This document shows positions 15,774-24,665 of a stretch of DNA of 64,000 bases, in pieces (the stretch's first letter is position 1; each line of letters begins with the position of its first letter). Origin of the DNA: Bacillus sp. RAR_GA_16 (GTDB lineage: Bacteria; Bacillota; Bacilli; Bacillales; Guptibacillaceae); contig NZ_JAIUKZ010000010.1 in assembly GCF_020165985.1 (NCBI RefSeq), forward strand, positions 62,001 through 126,000, read 5' to 3'. The notes below the pieces were generated by a model that was given only the letters and a program-made list of their open reading frames with translations, ran no database searches and was not told where the DNA came from. Made by a program: the position numbers and the translations under genes.

Positions 15774-16629
15774 ATGAACGTAAAAATCATTACAGATAGT
15801 GCTTCAGACTTGCCAGAAGAATCTCGTAAAAAAACACCAAATTGATATTATGCCTTTGATGGTCATTATCGGTGACCAAGAATATTACGACCGAGAAGAG
15901 ATTCAAGCAAAAGAATTATATAAACTGTTACGTGAAGGAACAATGGCTAAAACGTCGCAAATTCCACCAGCGAGAATAAAGGAGACGTTTACGAAGTATG
16001 CCGAAAAAGGACAACCTTTTATTTATATTGCCCTTTCATCTGGTATCTCAGGCACTTATCAATCTGCTGCAGTAATAAAAAATGAAGTGCAGGAAGAATT
16101 TCCAGACGTTCAAATGGAAGTGATTGATTCAAGAGCAGCTTCACTTGGTTATGGGCTGATGGCTATTCATGCTGCTGAGCTTGCTGAGAATGGCGAGTCG
16201 TTTGAGCAGATTTCTGAAAGCTTACACAATCGCTATCTCACATACATGGAGCATATCTTTACAGTAGACGACCTTGAATTTCTTCAGCGCGGTGGACGAG
16301 TAAGTAAAGCTTCTGCTTTCTTTGGCGGCATGTTAAAAATCAAGCCAGTGCTCCATGTGGAGGATGGAAAGCTTGTACCAATTGAGAAAATACGGGGTAA
16401 AAACAAAGTCACTAAGCGGATGGTTGAAATCATGCAGGAACGCGGTGTTAATCTTCAGTCGCAAGTAATCGGCATTTCACATGGAGATGACCTTGAAAGC
16501 GCAGAAAAACTTAAAAGTGCCATTCAAGAGACATATGGAAGTGAGCACTTTGTCATTCATGAAGTTGGCGCGACAATTGGTTCTCACTCAGGACCAGGCA
16601 CACTTGCTTTGTTTTTCTTAAATAAATAA
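15774..16629 (+). pseudogene. DegV family lipid-binding protein, frameshifted near codon 16
   Basis: ATG 15774 reads 'MNVKIITDSASDLPEE', the normal DegV start, then meets a stop after 23 codons. The +1 frame continues with 'LVKKHQIDIMPLMVIIGDQEYYD' to the end at 16629 as a complete DegV (about 284 residues), including 'YIALSSGISGTYQSA' and 'GRVSKASAFFGGMLKIKPVL'. DegV proteins bind a fatty acid; FakB members pass it to FakA. One extra base explains the break: either a T in GAAGAATCTCG at 15819-15825 or an A in the A7 run at 15828-15834. Sequencing error, a real mutation or slippage are all possible. Confidence 0.82.
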
Positions 16630-16708
16630 CGCCCTCTTACATAGGATGTCGCATAATCGTGTACTCTATTATTGTGCATGGCGATCCTAATACAAGGGAG
16701 GACTTTAC

Positions 16709-16840
16709 GTGTCATCAACAAAAGATAATAATAAAAAAGCAGTTGATAAGAATGCCAAACGGATGTTAAAAAACAGGTTAAAAGAAGAAAACCGTGAAGG
16801 CGGGAAACATCAGTATTCTAAGGATACTGACCACTTGTAG
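16709..16840 (+). CDS. Small hydrophilic protein (DUF3941-like)
   Basis: A 43-residue frame from GTG 16709, SSTKDNNKKAVDKNAKRM... to ...GGKHQYSKDTDHL, with GGGAGG six bases upstream. It is highly charged, and its ending resembles the DUF3941 family of short Bacillaceae proteins. No function is known; it follows degV by 80 bases and ends before a terminator. Confidence 0.68.
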   Translation: MSSTKDNNKKAVDKNAKRMLKNRLKEENREGGKHQYSKDTDHL

Positions 16841-16854
16841 GAATCAAGCAATCA

Positions 16855-16882
16855 AAAAAACCGGCTATTTAGCCGGTTTTTT
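16855..16882. terminator. Bidirectional terminator
   Basis: AAAAAACCGGCTA / AGCCGGTTTTTT hairpin between the small protein gene and the convergent ykoC; it overlaps the ykoC stop. Confidence 0.9.
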
Positions 16883-17675
16883 AATTCCTAACATCTGTTA
16901 TTTCAAAGTAAGGAAATGTGGTCCCTACCCAATAAGCAAGAGAAAAACCTATCGTGATGTAAAGGATAAAATAGACGTCTACTCTAGAGAGAGTCTGTTT
17001 GTAATAGTACGTTCTTTCCTTATTGTTGAATTGCTTCGCCTCCATGGCAACTGCAATTCGATGAGCCCTTCGAATACTTTGAGAAAGCAATGGAACCGCA
17101 TAAAGTGACACCGACTGCATGATTCGCGCAAACCCTTTTTTCTTTTTTATTCCTCGAATAAGTAACGCAGCTCTTAGCTGTTGAAATTCCTCCATCATGA
17201 CTGGAAGAATGCGAACAGCCGCCATAAAACTATAGGCAAACCGAGGTGGTACTTTAAGCTGTTGAATGAGGGAGTAAAAGAGAAATACTGGTCTCGTTGT
17301 AAGAGCAAATAAGAGTCCAAGCAAGGCGAAATTTAGAGCTCGAAACCCGATGTGAAGACCACGAAAGAAGCTCTCTTCTGTAATATGAATGATTCCCCAC
17401 TTCCACCAAGTCGTTGTCCCTTGACCGAAAAACATCATGCTAGAGGCACTTGAGAAAAATAATAACAAAAAGGGAATCATTAAGATCGCCAGTATTTTCT
17501 TTCGATGTCCTGTTGCAAACAAGACGAGAATGAGCGGGACTACTGTTACATTGCTAATTAAGTTCGGATTGTGAACGAATAACAGAAGGAGAAATAGCGC
17601 TAAAATGAACACCAATTTGAAAGCGGGATTTAAACGATGAAGCCACGTTTCTTTATACTGTAGAGTCCACTGCAT
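16881..17675 (-). CDS. ykoC: ECF transporter transmembrane subunit (EcfT, YkoC)
   Basis: A 264-residue EcfT protein with about five membrane helices. The EcfT signature 'RFAYSFMAAVRILPVMMEEFQQLRAALLIRG' (read in pieces) and 'LLSQSIRRAHRIAVAMEAKQF' provide the Ala-Arg-Gly type coupling helices that contact the ATPases. As last gene of tenA-ykoE-ykoD-ykoC it completes the thiamine-precursor (hydroxymethylpyrimidine) importer. The ATG at 17675 lies inside the 3' end of ykoD, after GAGGGAG; overlap 23 bases. Confidence 0.9.
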   Translation of the reverse strand: MQWTLQYKETWLHRLNPAFKLVFILALFLLLLFVHNPNLISNVTVVPLILVLFATGHRKKILAILMIPFLLLFFSSASSMMFFGQGTTTWWKWGIIHITEESFFRGLHIGFRALNFALLGLLFALTTRPVFLFYSLIQQLKVPPRFAYSFMAAVRILPVMMEEFQQLRAALLIRGIKKKKGFARIMQSVSLYAVPLLSQSIRRAHRIAVAMEAKQFNNKERTYYYKQTLSRVDVYFILYITIGFSLAYWVGTTFPYFEITDVRN

Positions 17676-19104
17676 GATGCTCCCTCTCTTCCCTTCTCCG
17701 AAGATCTCGATCAATTGTTAGCTTTCCCTCTTCAATGACCCATTCTCTTGTCCCATAGTTTTGAACAATCATCTCATCATGTGTCACCATGATGATGAGC
17801 ACTCCATCTGATCTTAACTTCTCAAATAAAGCTAGCAACTTAAACGTATTCCTTGCATCCTGACCAAACGTCGGCTCGTCTAACAAAAGGATCGGTTGTG
17901 AACCAAACATTGCTGTTCCAACGCTTAACCTTCTTTTTTGACCTGTAGATAGCTGATACGGATGAAGTGTTCGAACTTGTTTAAGATCATAGGCCTCAAG
18001 CCATTGATTTACTTTTTGTTCTACATCTTTGTCTCCCGTCATTTCAAGGGAGTATGCAAGCTCGTCGTATACAGCATTTGTGACAAACTGAAATTCGGGA
18101 TTTTGAAATACAAAGGCAAGTCGTTCACGGGCAGTTTTGATTGATTTCAATTCCTGTTTCATGACTCTCTTATTACCAGACGTTTTCATCACATTCATTA
18201 AACTTAAAAGAAAGGAGCTTTTCCCCGCTCCATTCTTTCCAGTCAGAACAATCCATTCCCCTTGATGAGCCGTTTTATGATCCACTTCAATTTTAGGTAG
18301 TTTGCCTCGATACCCTTTTAACTGATTAATCTCAAGAATTCCTTCCCCTTTCACATACGGTGCAGGAAGTTTATTTTCCTTTGCGTGCTCTTCCCATACG
18401 CCAGGATACCAGATCCCGTATTCCTTCATCTTATGTTTATAAAATGAAAAGACACTTTTGGGGTCAGCATCTGCGATAATCCGTCCCTCTGAATCGAACA
18501 GGACAATGCGATCAACAAAATCGATCACTTCATCAATCTTATGCTCAACGATAATCATTGTTTGTTTGGCATTCAATTTCTTAATTGTTTTCCATACGTC
18601 AGAGGTTCCTGCAGGGTCGAGTAACGCTGTTGGTTCATCTAAAAAGATCACATCTGGCTCAAGTGCAAGCATGGAAGCAATCGCTAGTCGCTGTTTCATC
18701 CCTTGTGAAAGGGAACCAATCTCAATATGCGGATCCTTAAAGAAAAGACCTACTTTTTCTAAATAGTGACGGATTAATTCCTTCATTTCAGGTTGTGGAA
18801 CAGCGCGATTTTCCAGTACGAATGCCATTTCTTCATCCACATATGGCATACAAAACTGAGAATCAGGATCTTGAAATACGACACCTGAAGATAGTGGAAT
18901 GGTCTTGGCGTCTGCCTTCATAGGCACTGGGACGGATTGTGGTATTAACCCAGATAATATCTGGAGAAGAGTTGATTTCCCACAACCGCTTGGACCAAGA
19001 AACAAGACCTTTTCCCCCGCTTCAATTTCTAGAGATAACCGATTAAACAACAGCTTGCGCGTTCCCGGATATTTGACTCGAAGGTTTGATACACCCACTT
19101 TCAT
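17653..19104 (-). CDS. ykoD: Duplicated ECF transporter ATPase (YkoD)
   Basis: A 483-residue protein made of two ABC ATPase domains in one chain. First half: Walker A 'GPSGCGKST' (~36-44), signature 'LSQGMKQRL', Walker B 'PDVIFLDEPT'. Second half: Walker A 'GKNGAGKSS' (~290), signature 'LSTGQKRRLS', Walker B 'PILLLDEPTFG', with the ending 'VTHDE'. It supplies both nucleotide-binding sites of the YkoEDC importer for hydroxymethylpyrimidine. GGAGTGATGAT precedes the ATG. Confidence 0.92.
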   Translation of the reverse strand: MKVGVSNLRVKYPGTRKLLFNRLSLEIEAGEKVLFLGPSGCGKSTLLQILSGLIPQSVPVPMKADAKTIPLSSGVVFQDPDSQFCMPYVDEEMAFVLENRAVPQPEMKELIRHYLEKVGLFFKDPHIEIGSLSQGMKQRLAIASMLALEPDVIFLDEPTALLDPAGTSDVWKTIKKLNAKQTMIIVEHKIDEVIDFVDRIVLFDSEGRIIADADPKSVFSFYKHKMKEYGIWYPGVWEEHAKENKLPAPYVKGEGILEINQLKGYRGKLPKIEVDHKTAHQGEWIVLTGKNGAGKSSFLLSLMNVMKTSGNKRVMKQELKSIKTARERLAFVFQNPEFQFVTNAVYDELAYSLEMTGDKDVEQKVNQWLEAYDLKQVRTLHPYQLSTGQKRRLSVGTAMFGSQPILLLDEPTFGQDARNTFKLLALFEKLRSDGVLIIMVTHDEMIVQNYGTREWVIEEGKLTIDRDLRRREEREHHAVDSTV

Positions 19105-19115
19105 ATCATCACTCC

Positions 19116-19694
19116 TTACTGATCCAATGCTTTATAATCCTCATCACTTGCAGGTCGAATCAAGCTAGTCACTCCCGTTTTCTCTAGAGCCTCTACAAGA
19201 AAATAAGCAAGTAGTCCAGCTAATAGAAATCCACCTATTAGCCTCGCACCAATGAGAAGAAGTAAATTCCATAGGGCAAGGTCCATCACATATCCATAGG
19301 CAGCATCCATTACAATGGAGCCAACTGCAGCAGCAATCCCTCCAAGCGCCGCAACAAATGCGGTGTACCGTTTGTAGCCAAATAAGGCAAACATTAATTC
19401 CGTTCCTAACCCTTGAACAATCCCATATAGAAGAACAGATAATCCATATTCAGAACCAACCAGAAATTCACCAGAAGCTGCAGCCGTTTCAGCCAGTAGT
19501 GCCACACCTGGCTTACGGAGAAGAAGAACGGCCACTGTACCCGCTATAAACCACATCCCATAAATGACATCTCCAAGATGCAGACCAAATGGTTTAAAAA
19601 TGTTATAAATCGGTCCCCACAATTTATAAATAATCCCAAAAACAAGGGCAATCACAATGGTAATCAAAATGTCCGAAAGCTTTAAACGTTTCAT
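19116..19694 (-). CDS. ykoE: ECF transporter substrate-binding subunit (YkoE, thiamine precursor)
   Basis: A 192-residue polytopic membrane protein. The family opening 'DILITIVIALVFGIIYKLWGPIYN' and the 'GDVIYGMWFIAGTVAVLLLRKPGVALLAE' region are typical of YkoE S-components, which bind hydroxymethylpyrimidine. Its ATG overlaps the tenA stop by 4 bases. A TPP riboswitch at the head of the operon supports the substrate assignment. Confidence 0.92.
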   Translation of the reverse strand: MKRLKLSDILITIVIALVFGIIYKLWGPIYNIFKPFGLHLGDVIYGMWFIAGTVAVLLLRKPGVALLAETAAASGEFLVGSEYGLSVLLYGIVQGLGTELMFALFGYKRYTAFVAALGGIAAAVGSIVMDAAYGYVMDLALWNLLLLIGARLIGGFLLAGLLAYFLVEALEKTGVTSLIRPASDEDYKALDQ

Positions 19695-20383
19695 ACGCGC
19701 TCACTCTCCTTTAACGGAACAGGCCACTCTTCTACTTGATAGGCCATTTCCCAGAAACCATACTCTAACTGACAGCTACGTATAAAATAGTCTTTCATTC
19801 GCTTCAATTCTCGTTCAGGCGCCGTCTCAGCCCAATCATCAAGTATCTTTCTTAGCTGATCCGTCACAGGTTCCATTGATTTTTCTCCATAAAACGTTAT
19901 CCAGTCATAAAAAGGATGATCCTGTTTAGGGTTTACCTCTTCCATTAAACGCTGGCCAATTTCAAGGTACGTCCATGGACACGGCAGTAGAGCCGCAACA
20001 ATTTCACCTAGCGTTCCAGAGTGTGCTGCCTCAAGCATATGTCTCGTATAGTGATGTGCAGTCGGTGCAAGTGGGTAGCCTTGTAACTCTTCATATGAAA
20101 CGCCCGCTGCGCGACATAAATTATTATGTGGATGAATTTCGCTATGAAGGACAAATGAAATTTGCTCCTGAAAGAGTGTCATCTCCTCGCGAGTATCACA
20201 TTTTGATAGCGCAATCCCATAGATTCGTACGAACGTATTCAAATACTCAAAGTCCTGCTTGACGTAATGTACTAATTGTTCCTTGTCTAACTTTCCTTCC
20301 GCAATTCCTCTTACAAAGGGATGTTTGAAAATCGCTTCAAAAATTGGTGTTGCTTCCTCTCTTAACTTTTCTGTAAATGACAT
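19691..20383 (-). CDS. tenA: Aminopyrimidine aminohydrolase / thiaminase II
   Basis: A 230-residue TenA. 'IFKHPFVRGIAEGKLDKEQLVHYVKQDFEYL' (in parts) opens the family, 'ALLPCPWTYLEIGQRL' carries the active-site cysteine near residue 136, and the C-terminal 'CQLEYGFWEMAYQVEEWP' holds the tyrosine/glutamate pair. TenA turns aminomethylpyrimidine from degraded thiamine into hydroxymethylpyrimidine, which the YkoEDC importer and thiamine synthesis handle; first gene of the riboswitch operon. Confidence 0.93.
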   Translation of the reverse strand: MSFTEKLREEATPIFEAIFKHPFVRGIAEGKLDKEQLVHYVKQDFEYLNTFVRIYGIALSKCDTREEMTLFQEQISFVLHSEIHPHNNLCRAAGVSYEELQGYPLAPTAHHYTRHMLEAAHSGTLGEIVAALLPCPWTYLEIGQRLMEEVNPKQDHPFYDWITFYGEKSMEPVTDQLRKILDDWAETAPERELKRMKDYFIRSCQLEYGFWEMAYQVEEWPVPLKESERV

Positions 20384-20486
20384 AAAAAAACTCCTCTCCG
20401 CTTTTCATCCAACTGATGAAGAGGAAAGGAGCTTGAATACCGTTGACACCGTCATTTCTGAAGCGATTCAACGTCTTTTACAACGT

Positions 20487-20514
20487 TAAAAAGCCGCTCC
20501 AGAAATGGAGCGGC
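20487..20514 (-). terminator. Riboswitch-controlled terminator upstream of tenA
   Basis: On the minus strand AGCCGCTCC / GGAGCGGCT with a 5-base loop and TTTTT follows the TPP aptamer, as expected for transcriptional attenuation when TPP is bound. Confidence 0.85.
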
Positions 20515-20526
20515 TGCGGTGGCATC

Positions 20527-20624
20527 CGTCTCCACTTTCCTCCGCTGGCGCTAACCAGATCAGGTTCAAAGGGTCCAGGTACACCTGTCTCAGTCATTTA
20601 AAATGACTCCCCTAGTGGATATCT
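20527..20624 (-). promoter_or_regulatory. TPP riboswitch (THI box)
   Basis: On the minus strand the aptamer reads CCACTAGGGGAGTC, then CTGAGAC, ACCCTTTGAACCTGATCTGG, TTAGCGCCAGCGGAGGAAAG and TGG. All conserved THI elements are present: the GGGG near P1/P2, the CUGAGA pyrimidine-sensing loop, and 'ACCUGAUCUGG.UAAU/UAGC..GCGUAGGGA'-type core. P1 pairs TCCACT with AGTGGA. It controls tenA-ykoEDC, turning the operon off when thiamine pyrophosphate is plentiful. Confidence 0.96.
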
Positions 20625-20659
20625 AAAAAGCTTTTGATTTCATGATTGATACTATTAAG

Positions 20660-21823
20660 CTACTCTTCTTTAACGCCTTTGTCAACCATTACCGGAAGCT
20701 CGATGACAAATGTTGTTCGTTCCGAATTGGATTGAACAGAAATCAATCCCTCATGTTTTTCAATGATTTGCTTGCAAACTGACAGGCCAAGTCCAGTCCC
20801 AAGCTTCTTTGTACTAATAAACGGTTGAAAAATACTGTCAACGAGATGGGATGGAATTTCTCGACCATTATTCGAAATTTCGATGGTGATTCGTCCATCG
20901 TTTTCTTTTGCTCTTAGCGTAATTTTGCGATTCTCGATAATGTTTTCATTTAACTCCTCGATGGAATTAATCATGATATTCAATATGACTTGTTTGATTT
21001 GTTCCTCTACACCAAACAAAGGAATATCCGGTACAATTTCAGACTCCACGTCTATATTCGATTCAAGAAGTCGTGGATAAAGAATCTCAATTGTATACCT
21101 TAATAAGCCACTTAAGTTTAAAGAAAGAGGCCGATCATCGATTCCTCGCATTTTTGATAAAAAGAGAAATTGGCTGACTTTCTCTTCAAGACTCTTCATT
21201 TCACTGTTGAGTATTTCAAAATAATGCTTTCCTGAAGACTGACTCGCTTCACATTCATCTTCAATGAGTTTCAAAAAACCTTTTATCGAAGTCAAGGGAT
21301 TTCGAAACTCATGGGCAAAACTTGCCCCAAGTTGGCCGAGGATCGTTAACCGATCGCTATGCATTTCTTGAATAAATTTATTTTTATCTTGAATAATACT
21401 ATCTTTCAACTTCGTATATTCCGTAACAGAATGATAAGAATAAGCATTAAAGTAATGATTTATAATTTGCAATCCTTCGGACAATTCAACTCTGTTAAAA
21501 GAGGATTCATTTAAGACCGATAGCACAACGGATCGACCGAAGTTAATATTTGCAATAAATTCGCCTATATTGACATTTGCCTCAATTCGTTCATTGGCAA
21601 TTTTTTTTGTTAGCGTAATGATCCAACTTTCATCCTGCACTCGAATATAGCGAGAAATCAGCTCAACCGTTCGCTTTCCATTTTTTATGATCTCTTCATA
21701 ATAAGGATCATCCTCAGAGATCTTTGCGCCAATTAGCCATTTTTCAACAATAATTGGCTGGCTCTCTTCTAAAAACGAAGCAAGCTGCTCTTTAAATTCA
21801 GATTCGTTTAGACCAACGTTCAT
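20660..21823 (-). CDS. Orphan sensor histidine kinase
   Basis: A 387-residue cytoplasmic kinase without transmembrane segments. Residues ~1-140 form an RsbRD-like N-terminal sensor region, followed by a HisKA domain with 'GASFAHEFRNPLTSIKGFLKLIEDE' (phospho-acceptor His about 171) and an HATPase_c domain ('NIMINSIEEL', 'GLGLSVCKQIIEKHEG'). The H-box resembles that of Bacillus sporulation kinases feeding the Spo0F phosphorelay. No response regulator is adjacent. The ATG at 21823 has GAGGCGA upstream; a start at 21856 has none. Confidence 0.88.
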   Translation of the reverse strand: MNVGLNESEFKEQLASFLEESQPIIVEKWLIGAKISEDDPYYEEIIKNGKRTVELISRYIRVQDESWIITLTKKIANERIEANVNIGEFIANINFGRSVVLSVLNESSFNRVELSEGLQIINHYFNAYSYHSVTEYTKLKDSIIQDKNKFIQEMHSDRLTILGQLGASFAHEFRNPLTSIKGFLKLIEDECEASQSSGKHYFEILNSEMKSLEEKVSQFLFLSKMRGIDDRPLSLNLSGLLRYTIEILYPRLLESNIDVESEIVPDIPLFGVEEQIKQVILNIMINSIEELNENIIENRKITLRAKENDGRITIEISNNGREIPSHLVDSIFQPFISTKKLGTGLGLSVCKQIIEKHEGLISVQSNSERTTFVIELPVMVDKGVKEE

Positions 21824-21959
21824 GTCTCTCGCCTCACAAACTACATTTAGGTACATTTCATTTTATCATGTAACGTGCCACTCATCATTATTTCTCTTTA
21901 ATCAGGTATCGTAAGCACAAAAAATTATCACAAACAGACAATTCGAAAGGAGTTATCAC

Positions 21960-22829
21960 ATGAAACCGGATTTCAGACAGACAGATGGTCAACCTGCCCA
22001 GCATCAAAATCAGCAACCTGGATCTGAGAAAAAAATGAATCCTCTTCCATTAACAGAGGATAACGATTACAAAGGATCAGGAAAGTTGGCCAGTAAAGTT
22101 GCCCTTATTTCTGGAGGAGATAGCGGGATTGGAGAAGCCGTTGCGATCGCGTATGCAAAAGAAGGTGCTCATGTCGCCATCGTCTATCTTAACGAACATG
22201 AAGATGCTCAGAATACGAAGAAACAAATTGAAGAAGAGGGACAAGAATGCCTCTTACTGCCAGGGGACATTGGAGAAGAAGCTTTTGCAGCAAGCGTTGT
22301 CCACCAAGTGATTGAACACTTTGGGAAGCTTGATATTTTAATTAATAATGCAGCAGAGCAGCATCCCAAACAGGGAATTGAAGAGATTTCAGCCGAGCAA
22401 CTCGAGAGAACGTTTCGTACAAACGTCTTTTCAATGTTTTACTTAACGAAAGCGGCGCTACCTCACCTAAAGAAAGGTAGTGCGATTATTAACACTTCGT
22501 CCATTACGGCGTATGAAGGTAATGAACAGCTCATTGACTACTCAAGCACAAAAGGAGCGATTACGACTTTTACTAGAAGCCTTGCTAAATCTCTTGTTGG
22601 CAAAGGAATCCGAGTGAACAGCGTAGCTCCTGGACCAATCTGGACGCCTCTTATTCCCTCTACCTTTTCTGCAGAGAAAGTAAAGAACTTTGGAACCAAT
22701 ACGCCAATGGGACGCCCAGGACAGCCAGTAGAGTTAGCCTCCGCTTACGTTCTTCTTGGTTCAGATGGCTCTTCCTATATGACTGGCCAAACCATTCACA
22801 TTAATGGTGGACAATTTATGAGCTCTTAA
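21960..22829 (+). CDS. Short-chain dehydrogenase/reductase (YhxC/YdaD type)
   Basis: A 289-residue SDR. A hydrophilic 35-residue head rich in Gln precedes 'SKVALISGGDSGIGEAVAIAYAKEGA' (NAD(P) site, GxxxGIG), 'DILINNAAEQH', the Ser and 'YSSTKGAI' Tyr-Lys pair, and 'VAPGPIWTPL'. This head-plus-SDR layout matches the general-stress oxidoreductases of Bacillus. The physiological substrate is unknown. AAAGGAG precedes the ATG. Confidence 0.9.
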   Translation: MKPDFRQTDGQPAQHQNQQPGSEKKMNPLPLTEDNDYKGSGKLASKVALISGGDSGIGEAVAIAYAKEGAHVAIVYLNEHEDAQNTKKQIEEEGQECLLLPGDIGEEAFAASVVHQVIEHFGKLDILINNAAEQHPKQGIEEISAEQLERTFRTNVFSMFYLTKAALPHLKKGSAIINTSSITAYEGNEQLIDYSSTKGAITTFTRSLAKSLVGKGIRVNSVAPGPIWTPLIPSTFSAEKVKNFGTNTPMGRPGQPVELASAYVLLGSDGSSYMTGQTIHINGGQFMSS

Positions 22830-22853
22830 AAAAACCTCTATTGGAGGTTTTTT
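22829..22853 (+). terminator. Terminator of the SDR gene
   Basis: AAAAAACCTC / GAGGTTTTTT, loop TATTG, T tail. Confidence 0.85.
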
Positions 22854-22944
22854 CATTTCTTCCTCAACTCTTGCCACCATTTTCTATTATGATTTTTCCT
22901 TCTGGTGAGAAACTAAGGAAAAAGAATTGGAAAGGGTGAGTGTG

Positions 22945-23766
22945 ATGCATACGATGTGGAAAGGAGCTATTAGTTTTGGGTTAGTTAATATTCCTGTTAA
23001 GCTCTATGCTGCGACTGAGGATAAGGATATTAAAATGCGCTACCTTCATAAGGAATGCCATACTCCGATTCAATATGAAAAGCGTTGTCCGACGTGTGAT
23101 CGGCCCCTAGAATCTGAAGACATTGTGCGTGGATATGAATACGAAGAAGGCAAATTCGTCATTATGGAAAAGGATGAAATTGAGGCACTCGCCCATGAAA
23201 AAAACAAATCCGTTGAAATTGTCGATTTTGTTGAGTTAAGTGACATCGATCCCATCTATTTCAATCGTTCATACTTTATCGGTCCTAATGATCAGGGCAC
23301 GAAACCTTATATGTTGTTAAAGCAAGCAATGGAAGAGTCCGGTAGAATTGGCCTCGCCAAAATCACCATACGCTCGAAAGAACACCTTGCAGCTGTGCGG
23401 GTTTATGACAAAGGATTAATACTAGAGACGATGTATTTTCCTGATGAAGTGAGAGCATTTGGAAATGTTCCTGATATTCCAGAAGATTTAGAAGTAAGTG
23501 ATAAAGAAAAGAAATTAGCAAAACAGTTAATCGAACAGCTAACGACCAAATTTGACCCTTCTCAATATAAGGATGAACGACGTGAAGCGATTATGGCTCT
23601 AATCGAAAGTAAAATTTCGGGGAATGACATTAAAGTGGTTGAAGAAAAGCCGAAAAAAAATGTGGCTGATCTCATGGATGCCTTACAGGCAAGTCTTGAT
23701 ACAAGTCCGAAAGCTCCTCCTAAAAAGAAAAAAGCCGCACCTCGAAAAAAGAAGGTAGCTAAATGA
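22945..23766 (+). CDS. ku: Ku non-homologous end-joining protein
   Basis: A 273-residue bacterial Ku. 'MWKGAISFGLVNIPVKLYAAT' is the family opening, 'CHTPIQYEKRCPTCDRPLE' carries a CxxC, 'EALAHEKNKSVEIVDFV' and 'YFIGPND' follow, and the C-terminal tail is lysine-rich ('KAPPKKKKAAPRKKK'), as is typical of DNA-binding Ku tails. Ku bridges double-strand break ends, in spores especially. The ATG at 22945 follows AAAGGGTGAG; its stop overlaps the ligD ligase start by 4 bases. Confidence 0.95.
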   Translation: MHTMWKGAISFGLVNIPVKLYAATEDKDIKMRYLHKECHTPIQYEKRCPTCDRPLESEDIVRGYEYEEGKFVIMEKDEIEALAHEKNKSVEIVDFVELSDIDPIYFNRSYFIGPNDQGTKPYMLLKQAMEESGRIGLAKITIRSKEHLAAVRVYDKGLILETMYFPDEVRAFGNVPDIPEDLEVSDKEKKLAKQLIEQLTTKFDPSQYKDERREAIMALIESKISGNDIKVVEEKPKKNVADLMDALQASLDTSPKAPPKKKKAAPRKKKVAK

Positions 23767-24665
23767 CCTCGCCTTATCTTCCAATGCTCTTAACCCTTAC
23801 TGCCTCAATGCCTCATACACCAAACTGGTTGTATGAGGTGAAATATGATGGGTACCGTGCTATTTTAAATTGGAATGGTCATCAGCTCCTCTTAACAAGC
23901 CGAAATGGCCATAGCTTTGATCAGAAATTTGAGTTCTTAACCCATTCACTCACCACTTTATTTCAACAAGCGAATATCCCTTCCTGTATTTTAGATGGTG
24001 AAATATGTGTTATTGAAAATAGGTACCTGGCTAACTTTGAAGCCCTTCATACAGGTGAGAAGAAAAACCTCTCGTTTATGGCGTTTGATCTTTTAGAATT
24101 AAATCATAAAGTCTTTTTAACGACACCACTTCAAGAGCGAAAGACGCGTCTTAAGCAGGTGATCGATAACCTCCCTAGTAGTAAAAAGATTTATTACGTT
24201 GAAGCTTACAGTGAAGCAGATATCCTTTGGGAGAGGATTATTTCCAATAATGGTGAAGGAATGATATGTAAGAAGACAGACAGTATGTATACCCCTGCAA
24301 AACGCTCTAAACAATGGTTAAAGCTAAAAAATTGGAAAATCGCTTATGTGTTTTTACATGCTTTTGATCAAGGTAATGGGTATTTTCACGTAGCAATTAA
24401 TCGAGATGGAGAGATTTATGAAGTAGGAACGTTCTCACATGGAATTCGGTCTGAAGAAAGATCCGTTTTAATAGAAGTTATAAAACGAAATCAAATTTCC
24501 GAAAAATCAGGAGTTGCTTATGTAAAACCCGGAATTGTACTTGCTCTCAAATACATCGATCTTTACAAAGAAAAATTAAGACAACCCAGATTTGGTCAAT
24601 TTTGTTTTGAAAAGTCTTGGGAGGATTGCACATGGGAAAACATTCAATCACAGTGGACGACATAG
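23763..24665 (+). CDS. ligD: LigD, ATP-dependent DNA ligase domain
   Basis: A 300-residue ATP ligase: 'WLYEVKYDGYRAILNW' contains the adenylated lysine (KYDGYR), 'ILDGEICVI' motif III, 'LSFMAFDLLEL', 'GEGMICKK' and 'SKQWLKLKNWK' motif V, followed by an OB-fold end. It joins Ku-bridged ends. In Bacillus subtilis the ligase and polymerase domains are one protein (LigD/YkoU); here they are split into two frames overlapping by 34 bases. One added A in the run at 24637-24640 would fuse them, so this may be a frameshift. Confidence 0.9.
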   Translation: MTSPYLPMLLTLTASMPHTPNWLYEVKYDGYRAILNWNGHQLLLTSRNGHSFDQKFEFLTHSLTTLFQQANIPSCILDGEICVIENRYLANFEALHTGEKKNLSFMAFDLLELNHKVFLTTPLQERKTRLKQVIDNLPSSKKIYYVEAYSEADILWERIISNNGEGMICKKTDSMYTPAKRSKQWLKLKNWKIAYVFLHAFDQGNGYFHVAINRDGEIYEVGTFSHGIRSEERSVLIEVIKRNQISEKSGVAYVKPGIVLALKYIDLYKEKLRQPRFGQFCFEKSWEDCTWENIQSQWTT

